Source: Sympetrum striolatum (lineage: Eukaryota > Arthropoda > Insecta > Odonata > Libellulidae). Taken from it: a stretch of DNA of 64,000 bases. A program made the translations under genes and the position numbers. The stretch is taken from assembly GCA_947579665.1 (NCBI GenBank), contig OX388348.1, forward strand, positions 14,446,001 through 14,510,000, written 5' to 3'. Positions 47,578-59,000 of this stretch are shown here, one piece after another (the stretch's first letter is position 1; every line of letters starts with the position of its first letter). Below the pieces are notes generated by a model, which was given only the letters and a program-made list of their open reading frames with translations, searched no databases and was not told the origin of the DNA.

Positions 47578-47899
47578 TTGCGTCCACATCTCTGCCGGCC
47601 CTGGTCCACACCACCCTCTCAGGGCGCGGGACCGATAGCGCCACGCATTCGAGTCGCACCGTGTCGCCCCGCACCCCGAACTGCGTCTTCCGCGAGACGA
47701 TAGAGGGCGGCCCGCGGAGTCGGAGCCACGCCCACGCGGTGGCCACGGGAAACTCGAAGCTCTGCGGCGCTCCCGGCTTCCGGAGGTCCGGCTGCGGCTG
47801 TTGGGCGGAGTTGGGCGTCGGAACCCGCGCCGTGCACCGATATCTCCCCGCGGTGTCCGGCCCTGCGTGCAGCGTCAGGTTCGGCGAAGTTCCCACCAC
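47578..47899 (-). CDS. kirre: Kirre/Roughest-type gene, exon for the end of Ig4 and the first half of Ig5
   Basis: The minus-strand acceptor is ttctcgaatctcag before 47899 and the donor is gtgagt after 47578. The exon has 107 codons plus one base. It completes Ig4 with an N-glycosylation sequon (NLT) and the F-strand motif DTAGRYRCTA, whose Cys pairs with the Cys of the upstream exon. Ig5 then begins with GPPSIVSRKTQFGVRGD, a B-strand Cys (VRLECVAL) and a C-strand Trp (VVWTRAGRDVDA). Between the F and G strands of Ig4 lies a long Pro/Gln-rich loop (about VPTPNSAQQPQPDLRK and on to QSFEFP). By memory of the family this is some 15-20 residues longer than usual. The exon is much richer in GC than the flanking AT-rich introns. 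The split codon resolves as Asn when joined to 46042. Confidence 0.9.
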
Positions 47900-50800
47900 C
47901 TGAGATTCGAGAACAAGCAGCTGATAAGCGAACGGTCACGGAAAGATCTGCGTCTCCTTAAAATAGCCTTCTTTGGCTATTGACAGCTTACGTGTGACGG
48001 AATGGACTGATTGATTTTCGGAATGAAGGCTGCCACTTTTATAAAAACCCGCGTGACAAGGTAGGTATTAAAGGAGAAACAAAGGTAAAAATACCGATAA
48101 ACCGATCAAACATTAAAGTAGGACTGTAATAATAAAATAAATAAATGATCTTTTTCTAAATGTACCTATTAAATACAATTAACATACATGCTATATATAT
48201 GGTAATAATGAAATATATAATAATTATAATACACGGTATGTTTAGACGAGTTTGAAATGAACTATTCTCCTATAAAATATGTAGCCAATAAGGAGATTGA
48301 AAAAGAATAGAATAAATGATTGAAATTAAATAGAAAAAGAAAAGTATTACTTTGTTGTAGTAGTGTGTGAAAATATTATTACATGTTATTTTTCAGAGTA
48401 ATATTACGATGCTTTTAACGTAAAATAAAATGAAGAATAGAATGATGAATTTGTATGTGATTTTTAATATAATTAATATATCCTAAACGTTGTATTCTAA
48501 TAGCAAAAATTAATGTTATTCTACTTAACCTATATAATAAGCAACCTTTAAATATAAGGAATGGAATTCCTGGAATTCTTTCATTATGGAAAGGCGAGAA
48601 ATTAACGTAGTAGATTCCACTCTATACAAAAACTCATGAGTTCTCTATAGGAATATCTATGAATCTTTCGGTGGGTAAGATGGAAGAAGAGACTATTAAG
48701 TCTCAATCAAGCCGAGGTGAAGGTGTTATTTACATATTTATTTGTAGTAAATAAAATAATTAGGAAGAAATACAATGGGTCTAACAGATTATTGTTCTTG
48801 TCTCGATTTCTTCCAATAACATCGTTGCCTACCTAACTTCATTGACCAATTCGTTTTATGAACCTAATGAATAAGATACTATTAGCACACGAATTGGGAG
48901 CAGAGTAAGGTGAGCTACTTGGAAGATTTCCTGATTTTAAGAACCGACCCCCGGCGACAGTTTTGCATCTAAACCGGGCCCAATTATTCATAGGAGCGTT
49001 TAAAAGACGCGAATAGGGGAATGTTAATTGAGGTCATCGAAAGGTCAGAAAAATGCGCCTTGACCGGGGATTGCCGAGTTTTCGGGCGCCGTACATCAAC
49101 GCTCGGTGTCATCACTGGGGATAATTCTCATCGGATCGCCACTCCGCGAATGCCCACGCGTAATTGGAATCGCCTCGTTACCTCTTGCGCCCGAGGGCCT
49201 CCCTTCTTCTTCGGCCTAATTTACGAGACTTTCCTCCGGAGTTAGAAAATCGTTCATTATGTATTTTTCGCTAGCTCCCGCCCCCCTTCCAACGCATCGA
49301 AGGCCCTTTTTGGTCCCATAGATTCGTCCCCTCCTTGATAACTCATCTCTTCCCTAAAATATATATTCTCTAGGAATGTTTTAATCTTCCTATATTCTGC
49401 GCGTAATTTTTTAAAGTACTTCCTCTTGACTGAATAAGAGAAATAGATTACCGATTAGGAGCGAGTGAATTCAAATACTTTTCTGAAATACTTTGATCCA
49501 ATATTCATTAATAGGATAATTTACAAGTAAAGTACCGGAGTAAGTCTACAATATTACATTTATAGTGAACTAAACCAGTCGGCTAAGTAAGGTAACTTGT
49601 CTTCTAATCATAATCCGAAAAATAAGGATAGCTTTCCTGGTAATTCTATGAACACAAGATGCATACATAAGTAAGCGTTCTATCTTTAGATAAGTTCACG
49701 TACCTCAATATTCCCAATCAATATTATTTATTTCCTTTCTTGGGATCCACCCCCCATTTTGTCTTCCACTCGGTCTTTTTCTACGGTTAATTACTTTTTA
49801 ATGTAACATGTAAGCAATGCAAAAAAACTCAAATAAGCTATCACAAATAGGTAGTTAATTATAAAGCAGTTAAGCAGTTAAATTTGGGGCCCAAAACTAA
49901 TTCAAACCATGATATATGTATGTACCATGATGCATGTATCGAGGAGTTAAGAACCGATAAAACATTAAATGCCAATATCTTGTGGCACAAAATGTTCTCT
50001 TTATTCCTAACCTTAACGTAAATGGCACTAAACCGTTATTTGAGCCACAGATAATACTCGCTCGAACTTCGTGAATCTACTTATAGTTGTTGCATGAAGA
50101 ATAATTGAAAGTTATCTCAGATAACAGCTCGAAAGAAAGTTATCATTGAGTTGCGAGCGAAGAAAAGCGGTAAGTAACTCTGGTGGAGTTTCTAAATTGA
50201 GACATCTCTCGTTCAACTGGAGTAATGTAGTTTGAGAGTTGTACAGTTCCTTTTGTCTTAAACCCACATTCGTTGCAATGAAATCCCGCTCTGAAGGTCA
50301 AAGTAATTGGCATAGTTTAGAATGGGCTATTCAACTTCTGTTAAGCGGTCTGCTTTCAAAGGGTGAGGATGGTTTTAACTACGAAATGTTCCTTTTGTAA
50401 CTTCTTTTGGTGTACATATTTTCCCTCTAAATTGGCTTCCTCCGCTACCTCCTGCCGTAGTTTCGTTTTAATTGATACCGATAAATATAAATCACTCAGC
50501 ATCTCTTTGTAGGTGATGTATGTATGATGAGAGTCAAAGTACAAACTGTGCGCTGGAGTGTAAGATCAGCATCTGTTCCAGAGACATTTCAATCAAACGG
50601 GAGGCTGCGCTATTTAGATCAAACAACTCGCGAGCTGAAAGAGGAAGGCATCGGTTGGCGGAAGGGAAAATCGCCTCAGAAGCGGATAATGACCTAATCG
50701 GGATATGGAGGATGAAACGTTTACAACAGAAAAGATTAAGTTTTTCAGATGAAGAAATGGTGTAAAACTGCAGGCCCTATGTATTGTAATATATTCTCTC

Positions 50801-52299
50801 CAGTTTACGAGACTGGGGATTTCTTCTTGTACAATTATTGATGATAAGTAATAAATTAAAAATGGTTCTTAAGAGATGGTTTTTAGTTACAAGCTTTTGA
50901 CTCATGAGTTATCTTACTCATGTGATAATTTGAGGATGGAATAGAAGCATTTAATTTCGATCATAAGTGTTCTATCTTTCGGCTGGTTTATGTTGCCTAA
51001 AATTGCTTACACAATGATTTATTTCCATTTATTCATAACTTATTTCGCTCTTACTGTCATTTTAGATCGTTTAACTTCATCTTCACATAAGAATTCCTTA
51101 GCCCCTGGCCCAACATTGCATTTACCTTCAAATACTTTCTTTAAAAATCACACTCGTCTTTCTTTGGCAATCCTTCCTCTTATTTCACCTACCCATTTTC
51201 TCAGCCACCGCTTAGTTACTTGAACAACAAGATGCATACATTAGAAATGAAATTTTACAAGTAAGTTGTTTGAAGACTTCAGAATCATCCACTGAGAAAT
51301 GAACAGAGAGAAGTGAGTATGTTTGAAGAATGCATATCCTATGCAATGACACAAAGATTTTGGCATTTTGCCGATTCACAAAAACTCGCAGATTTGAAAC
51401 CTTTTTCAACCGCTACAGATAGAAACATCAACGATTATTTTCGGGAATCCAGGCCCCACAGCCCATTCGGCACCGAATTATTAACGGCAGCCATAACGCA
51501 CGAGAGAACGATATTAGTCTCGGAATACCTGAAATGAATCCCCGACGACCGATAAATCCCCAAAGGTAAGAGGGACGGAGGGGAAAGAACTCCACCGGCA
51601 AAAGAAGCGAGCGCGAAAAGCAGTTTCCCCGCAGATGCGAATTTCCTCTCGCATAAAGCAATCCAACTGCTTAAAACTCCGGCTTTGTGCGCGTGGATTC
51701 CAGTGGGGGAACCTCCTTTGGCGACACGCTATCCTCCGTGAAAAGCCCTTATTTTAAAACCCGATCCTATCTCCCTCACCTCTCAATACTATTCCACTTA
51801 ATCATCGCGAGTCTACCAACTATTCTCTACATCCCGAAGGAAAATTTTCCCCGAACCTTACGGGGGCCGCGTATTATCTCCTCCCCGCCCCAAAACTTCT
51901 CCGGGGCTTCTCAGACGTTCTCCCCACGCCCTTCTGGACTGATTTACCGAGATATTCTTCTCACTATTTTCGTCCGCATTCGGTCCCTTAACCGTCTGCT
52001 CCAACTCGGGCCCTTTCCGCTAGATTTGAGAACTTTCGCCCTCACGATTTTCGGATTCGGGGGATGAATTGGTTGAGGCGATTTTCTTTTTTGCTCCAGA
52101 TGATTCGGTGAGGGATGGATTTAGGGGCGAAATTTCGTGGGGTGAGGTATCCAGAGGTGCGGTTAGATCTAAAGAGGAGTTGAAAACGAAATCCTCTAAA
52201 ATCTCTAATTGAGACGGATGCATGGGTCTTAAGAAAATTTAGAGCAAGTGGATAATCGTTTATATAGTACTCTTTTTTGTACGAAAGATGCAAATATGT

Positions 52300-52520
52300 G
52301 ATTCAATGAAGAATAGCCTTCCCCTGGAAGTGAATGGAATTGATGAACAAAGGTCTTGATAAAGGAATAAGGAAAATATTGGTAAAATCCTCGTGTTTTG
52401 CTGTATGGGTGTGAAATGTGGACCCTGAGAAAGGCGGAAGTCAAACGAGAAAGTAATTTGGATCGATAGGGAAACAAATATTGAGATTCTAGCTGATTAA
52501 TTTCATACTTGATTTGCTTT
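52300..52520 (+). pseudogene. decayed LINE reverse-transcriptase C-terminal remnant
   Basis: In shifting plus-strand frames it reads MNKGLDKGIRKILVKSS, then LYGCEMWTLRKAEVKRESN from 52401, followed by stops. This is the same block order as at 1-330, so both are probably copies of one family. It lies antisense to the host gene. Confidence 0.68.
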
Positions 52521-53799
52521 CATGCCCTTACAGCAAGGAACATGGTATTGAAAAATATGCCCGAAATATATATTTTTCTCTATCATCAAAGTACAAATTT
52601 AAAAAAAACACCCTTCATCGACATGTGGTAGCAAGAAAACTAGGTTATCAAAGCCATGGATATATCTTTCAAATGTAGGAAGGTATTGTGAGTTAAACTG
52701 AAAATGAACTTTACTAAATTTAAGAATACATTACGGAATAGTAAATATAATCAAGATAGACCATGCCAAAAATATTGGAAAATTATATTCATCGCAAAGG
52801 CGGCAAACTAATGAAGAGCTGAAAAATCTAACCATGCGAAATAACAAAGAATAAAGTGTTTAGTCCAATAAGGCTTAATACACTCCCTGTATCGTCGTCT
52901 CCATCGAATTAAAATTCCTAAACAAGAAAACTAGACGGGGAGTCAAAGCAAACTTTGCGCGCACCGTACTTCTGGTGTCTTCAAACCTAATTTTAAGCGC
53001 AGCTAAATTAAAGCCAGGCGACTCGAAATTAAAGTTTCAGAGAGCCTTAAATCTAACCGTTTCCGCTCTGAAACAAAACAATCGACTGCCTTTTAAAAAG
53101 TAAGATTTAAACCGAGTCGAACTTAATGTAGAGCGCAAAATTCCCACGCAGACGAAAAACTTTCGGCCTCCACCATTCGGAATTCCAGGGGAATAATTTA
53201 AAACTTCTTAGTGCTGAAATCAAGAACTCCTAGGGTATTTAAGGCGCCTGTCGCTCCGTGACCATAAATTAAGCTCCTGCCGCCCCCGTATCAAGAAGTA
53301 AAGAGGCTGAAAGATTCAGGGTACTCTACATAGGCAGGGATTTCACTTAAAATATTATTCGCAGCTGGATGAGGTGTTTTGAGTCTTTGAGCAGTTGGCC
53401 GCAAAATATTCATCGGGCCTCTTATAAACTCACGGGTGAGTAAAATGCACATTTTCGGCCTAAGTAAATTAGAAACCAAGTCTTCCGAGACGAAAACGCC
53501 CCTTTTCCACCTTCGCCGAACTGTTTCAGCATCCTCAAACAACATTTTTGACCCATCATCACCTCGAAATTAAGCTCGGTAAGTAACCGGCCGGAGAAAC
53601 TTCTTCAAACGAGATTAGCAAAAGCAAGTACCGAGCCGGAGGTGACTGACAAGGGCCGGTTTGCTTGGCAGCCGTCTCAGGGCGCAGAGATCAAAGGGGC
53701 GTGAATGTAAGCGAGTTGTTTACCTCAAAATAATAGAAATGAATTTATAGAACTGTAATGATGAAACAAAAATATGAGAAGTGTGGCATATTGCATATT

Positions 53800-54110
53800 T
53801 ACCAGGAAAAGAAATTTGAAATCATTAGTTTGAAAAGTTTTTGGTACGGGTGTGAAAGATGGACTTGGGAGGCTACTTATGGATTAAAGGAGTTTTGATT
53901 TGATTGTTGGGATTTATAAGTATGCCGAGTTGATAGAGAGTAATCGAGGAAATGCTGGGAGTGAAGGGAGATAAAATAATGTTTTCCAACAAACAATAAA
54001 ATAAGGAAGCAGAGAAATATATGAGATATTATTACTGAGAGGAATTGTCACGGAAATTAAAGTCAGGATTCAAGAAGAAGGACTGGTAAAGGAGTTTCTT
54101 TAGTTATATA
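53800..54110 (+). pseudogene. decayed LINE reverse-transcriptase C-terminal remnant
   Basis: WYGCERWTWEATYGLKEF is readable from 53842, again the Y-G-C-E-x-W block of LINE ends. Frameshifted sequence follows whose nucleotide words (gaaatgctgggagtgaa, attactgagaggaattg) fit the usual continuation. It is heavily degraded, with no intact frame. Confidence 0.55.
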
Positions 54111-54216
54111 TAGTGAGTTTAGTTATCAAGAAGTATATGATAGGGTAGCGTGCAGAACTATCGAACGTACACGACTCAGTTATGCATCAATAGTTCGCCT
54201 ATTGAGAAAAGCAGGT

Positions 54217-54280
54217 GCAAACTATATTACTCCTCACCTTGTCTAGTATGTCTCATTCCATTTTATTAGCTCTTGGAAGC
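54217..54280 (+). repeat. dispersed repeat, copy 3 (plus orientation)
   Basis: It shares GCAAACTA, ACTCCTCACCTTGTCTAGTA and TAGCTCTT with the copy at 18751-18815. It starts about 100 bp after the LINE remnant at 53800-54110, so it may be part of the same element's 3' region. Confidence 0.65.
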
Positions 54281-55960
54281 TAATGGAAGAAAAGATTATG
54301 TTAAAACCTATCTTTGGGCTGAATACTTTACAGACATGTGTCCATTAAAATGTAGCGATTGAGATAAATTATATATTGACTGAAAAGCGATTTTTACAAT
54401 TATTAGGATCATTAGTCATAAATGTGCTCACGGTTTTGTATGCCACAGTAGTTCTCTAAATGCTCCGGGAATGCTAAAAACACCGCACTAATAGTCCTTG
54501 AACGATGCGAACCTAAACAAACTTAAATGAACCATCAGCATCCTGTGCACACACAGAAAAAAGTAAGGGTCGCATGCTATATTTAGCCTTACATCCTTCG
54601 CCCTCCTTGTTATTTCACTTAGCTAAGACCATCGATTACGATCTTAATCATGCCCAAATAAAATTATCAGCTCCTTTAAGGGGAAACTTTCGACTCCTCT
54701 AAGACGCTCCCAAACGGCCGGCGGTTTCGGGGCCCCACCCCCTCCTGAGCAACTTCCATCCGAAGGAAAATAGCGGCGGCCGCAAACGCACTTCGCAAGG
54801 GGATCCCCTTGGCTAAGAGAGCCATCCATCATAACGGAGGGCCTTCATCCCTCCCCATATAATTAATCAGGCGAGGCCTTAGGCAGGGATTCCGAGTCCC
54901 TCTCGAGGATTGTGGTGATCTTCACCTGATTGGTAGTGACCAAGTAGACTGCTTTTAGGCCGATCTCTCCCTGAAACTCAAATGCAGGGATCTCCACGGA
55001 TCCCACTCTCGACTCGCTGAATCGGAAGTCTTGGGAGAGAGGATATATAAGAAAGTTTCCGCGACGACTTTTGGGTTCCGCTCTCTCTGTTTTTATTCCC
55101 TAGTTTTTATATTAAGGCGGAAAGGTCGTGGGAAACGTCATCCCGCCGACCTGGGGAAGAAATTAGGGCCAGGTTAACTAATCAGTTTTGGAAGGGAATG
55201 ATTGATGAGGTGAGATACCGATAAATAATTGATTGTCCGCGTTAAAGGAAAGTGATTTTCTCGTGGCTTTTAAGATTCCCTTTTTGCGTGGCGGATTCCG
55301 ATGCTTCTTTTTCTCCAAATTAAAGCGGAAAGTTTATCTAATTTGGACAGGGATGTGCTACCTTATTTGCTAAGGGACGCTAAGAGATTTTATCAGCCAA
55401 GACGGCTAGCAAGGTTTCGTATGTAGAAAACATTCCAATTTCATTCAAGTATTTGCATTTGTATTCCTTATCATCGAGATACCGTTTTTCGCAAATTATT
55501 CATGTCATCATGGCAGTCAACACGCAAACGAACGTTTGAGTATAAAATGAAAGCTACTCTTCCCCAAAGATAAACAAAATATTTATTAAACCAGTTCTAC
55601 AAGCTGACCAGTCTGACCCTTTTTAGGTTAAAACATTCATATTTTGTAAAAGTATTTACAAGAGAATTCCTTATCATGGAGAAACCATTTCTTTTTTTTT
55701 TAAAATTCACGTAATTAAGACAGCCATTAACATATTTAAATGTGATATAAAAGTTAAAGGATCTGGTGCTTCGTTAAAATAAAAGTAACCTTTCCTGAGA
55801 GATAGATTTCCATTTAGTAAATCAAATGAAAGATTTGAGTGAAACAAGAAATTTTCAAAGAATTCAATCAAGGCTTACGATGACACGCTTATTTTATCAC
55901 TGTATAAATGTTCCTCGAATCGGAATTTGAGGAGAGTTCGAGCCCTTTGAAGGAGCTTAC

Positions 55961-56088
55961 CTTGTCCGTTGGCTCATGGACCCAGAGGATGTCCGCTGGT
56001 GGATTACCGTCCACGTCACAGGACATGGACACCGTTGAGCCTTCCTCCGCCTCCACACTTTGAGGACGGATTCGGAACCTTGGGCCGT
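55961..56088 (-). CDS. kirre: Kirre/Roughest-type adhesion gene, exon encoding the first half of Ig domain 4 (first recognised exon in the window)
   Basis: This internal exon encodes about 42 residues that open an I-set/C2-type Ig domain. The stretch GPRFRIRPQSVEAEEGS is followed by a B-strand cysteine (VSMSCDV) and a C-strand tryptophan (ILWVHEP). The minus strand shows an acceptor (ttatcgttgcag, exon from 56088) and a donor (gtaagc after 55961). The exon begins with two bases of a split codon and ends in phase 0, and joins in frame to 47899, giving HEPTDK-VVGTSPNLTL. In this family (Drosophila Kirre and Roughest, vertebrate KIRREL/Neph) the protein is a type I membrane receptor with five Ig domains. 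It mediates heterophilic adhesion in myoblast fusion, axon sorting and nephrocyte slit diaphragms. Exons for the signal peptide and Ig1-3 were not found downstream to 64 kb. The family call is firm; Kirre versus Roughest cannot be decided here. Confidence 0.88.
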
Positions 56089-59000
56089 CTGCAACGATAA
56101 AGGAATAACTGTTTAGCATCCTAGGATATAAAGCCAAGAGCATGCAAGTACGAATGTACAAAGACTTCAATTCAAACGGAATTCAAAAATAAAGTTAATA
56201 ATCATTAAACCCGTAAGGTTATCTCCGATGGCTTAACCATTACTTTATAATACATTCATGAGTATTCTACCTTTCGGTCGGTTTATATAAAAGATAAAAT
56301 CAATGTGTTTCGGCGTTACTTCGTGGAATCCCATCTTCCATCTGTACAGACAGGTAAATGTCCTATTGTAGCATTTTATTCCCTAATTCAGTATAATTAT
56401 GAAAAAGCCGTACTATGAACATTCGAAGTCATGTAAAGCTTTATGTTATAAGTTTTAAGGAACAGCGTTATTGCACGAAGACTCCTTATGAGGAGTACCT
56501 AGGCTCAGCTCAAAGAAAACCCTTTCTCTAAGGGTACTAACATCAACGAAAATAAGCTTACAATAAAAACGCCCTGTGCAATGCTACATTAAAGCTCACG
56601 AACGAAATGCGCACACTTCGATTCAAAAGCGTTCCTCACGCACGGTTTCAATCACGACCGGCGACTTACGAATCCAAACCACGAGTCTTGGGATTTTAAT
56701 TCCACGGGATTTTCGCAGACTTAAAAGATTCCCATTTTTCCCGCTCGGGTGAAAATATGTAAGTAGGCGAACCGTGGGTTACGCTGGATCAACATCCCGA
56801 CAGATGTGCAAGGGGAATATCCCGCAAAACCTGGTCCTGACCCTTTTCCGCCCGCTTGTTCTTCCATCACGCTCATCGCTCGAATAATCTCCCGAAAAAC
56901 CTCTTCCCGCGATACACCCAACGGATATGGAACGCGGAAGGGAAAAAAGCCGCGGTGATGGATGTGCGAAATGGCGAGAATGTAAAGCGAAGGGAAGAAT
57001 GGACCGAGGCATTTTTCTGCAATGCGGAAAGAAAAGAGGAGGCAACCGCGGGATTGGGAAAGGGGGGAAGGTCCTCCTAAATAATTTATGCGAGGATTAC
57101 CGGTTTTAACCGTTTTCGCGGGGGAGAAAAGGTGAGCTAGAGAGAGGACCTCTTTAATAAACGCGGAGGCGGGAATGGAAGTCGAAATAAACAGCCAGTT
57201 GGCGCAGATAAAAGAACGGGCTTCCCTCGGATGCTAGTCGCAACTGATTTCGCTGAGACGAGGGGGATTTGAGATGCTAATCGTTCGAATGAGGTGCGCA
57301 GAAAGTTGCGAAGATGGAGTAAATCGCCCGTGAAAAGCAATGATACTAAGATGTGCGTGGGCTCGTTAAAGCTTTAAATGATGGGGATATGGGAAATCTT
57401 CGAAATTTCCGGCTTTGATAAATCTTCGCATGGAATACGAATAAAGTTGAAGATCAAAGCAATCACTGGAATTACGTGAGAATAATGCGGTGTTTACATC
57501 AATGCATCGTCAAACTCAAAAACTTCTATTTCATCAGTATTATCTACACTTATGTCCTAGGTTTGTGTCCAGACTTGTAGGTTTTTTTCTGATCAAGGAA
57601 ATGATGCCTGTCTTCATTCATTGCGGCATCCATCACACCATAGACTACCATTGCTAGCTCATTGAAGATTTAGATCGCATTTATAGAGATATACAATATA
57701 TTTAGCTTTTATAACAGCAAATACCAAACTGAAATGTTCCAGGTGACAAAACAAAGCAATACTATGGTCCTAGAAATACTTACATCCATGCATTCCTATT
57801 CTTTATAATTTCCCTATTTGGAAAAAATGTAAAATGGTAAACATATTAATATCACATGCATTAATTTCGCTTAAACGCTGATGCTCTATATTTAAATTTT
57901 CTCTATATTTAAAATTCTATCTAATTATGTTTTTACTATTCTTTTTATTATTAGTAATATTTATATATTATGATTTATTATTATTAATTCTAATTCTATC
58001 TAAATTTATTTTATTTTTAAAATTCTCTATACATCAAATTTTCAGATAGCAAATTGTTGGGACAAAATTATTCGGTTCTAAATTCAAATCCATGTCTCCT
58101 CCACAGAACTTTTCGCAGTTAAACTCCCCAACTGTCACATAAGTCAAAAACATTCGGATAATTAGCATACTGCAATGATAAATCATATCCACGAACATAT
58201 TCCCCGCTCTATAATTCATTCCCCTCCTAATATTAACATCGATTCCACGTAATCCTTTTCAGGACACGCAATCGTCCCCGTTTTCCCAGATGAAAGAGCG
58301 ACCTTGACCCACACTCGCCCGAACCTTAAAATTCACGCCCAATTAAAATCTCCGATCCACTAACGCTCAAGTTTCGTGCGGAGGCGACACCTTCCTGAAA
58401 AAAATCTTTCGAATGCGGGCCGCGTCTCGAGTTACGCACTCGGGCGATCGTAAATCGAAGAGGGGGGCGCTTAAATCGATTACGCCCCCGATACCGGAAA
58501 GTTAGCTAGTTCATGTCCGTGACATTTAATTTACAATCACGTGCCGTTACGGAGACTTACGCCGCGTTCGGGAGAGGCGAGAGAATGTGGAAAGATGCGG
58601 CAGGAGAGAGAATGAATGTACGCTATATCGACCGGCGGACACGCGTGACCTGTTCCTTTTCGACCTTTCCTTCACCGGGTGTTCATCTTTTATTTGTCTT
58701 TAAGGCAAGTTTGAGACTAAATTGGCATCGAATCTATCATCAATGATATTAATAAAAGCATAAATAATACATAGGTCAAAAGGAATTGAAATGTAAACAT
58801 GATAAATGGATGTGAAAAAACCCGAGTTACTATATCAGGAAAATAGATGTTCTTTATGGTCTTCACTAACGAGAGATAGATATTGAAAATAATCATGATT
58901 GACTCTTCCATCTCTTATCAAAGCATAACAATGTAGTAGTGAATAAAAATAGAGTAAAAGTTTAGGAGAATTGGATCTAAAAAAACCTAGGGTATAATCT

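Larger units (their letters stand above)
47900..55960 (-). other. intron within the Ig4 coding region (8061 bp)
   Basis: It is bounded by gtaagc at 55960-55955 and an atctcag acceptor. GC-richer, CpG-containing islands lie at about 48940-49330, 51420-52160, 52900-53720 and 54690-55110. Two LINE remnants (52300-52520, 53800-54110) and dispersed-repeat copy 3 (54217-54280) are inserted. No exon is supported in the remainder. Confidence 0.7.

Noticed and set aside
47619..47939. Alternative long frames on both strands over the Ig4/Ig5 exon
   Set aside because: Shadows of a GC-rich coding exon; only the minus-strand frame with Ig cysteines and tryptophans joins its neighbours in phase.
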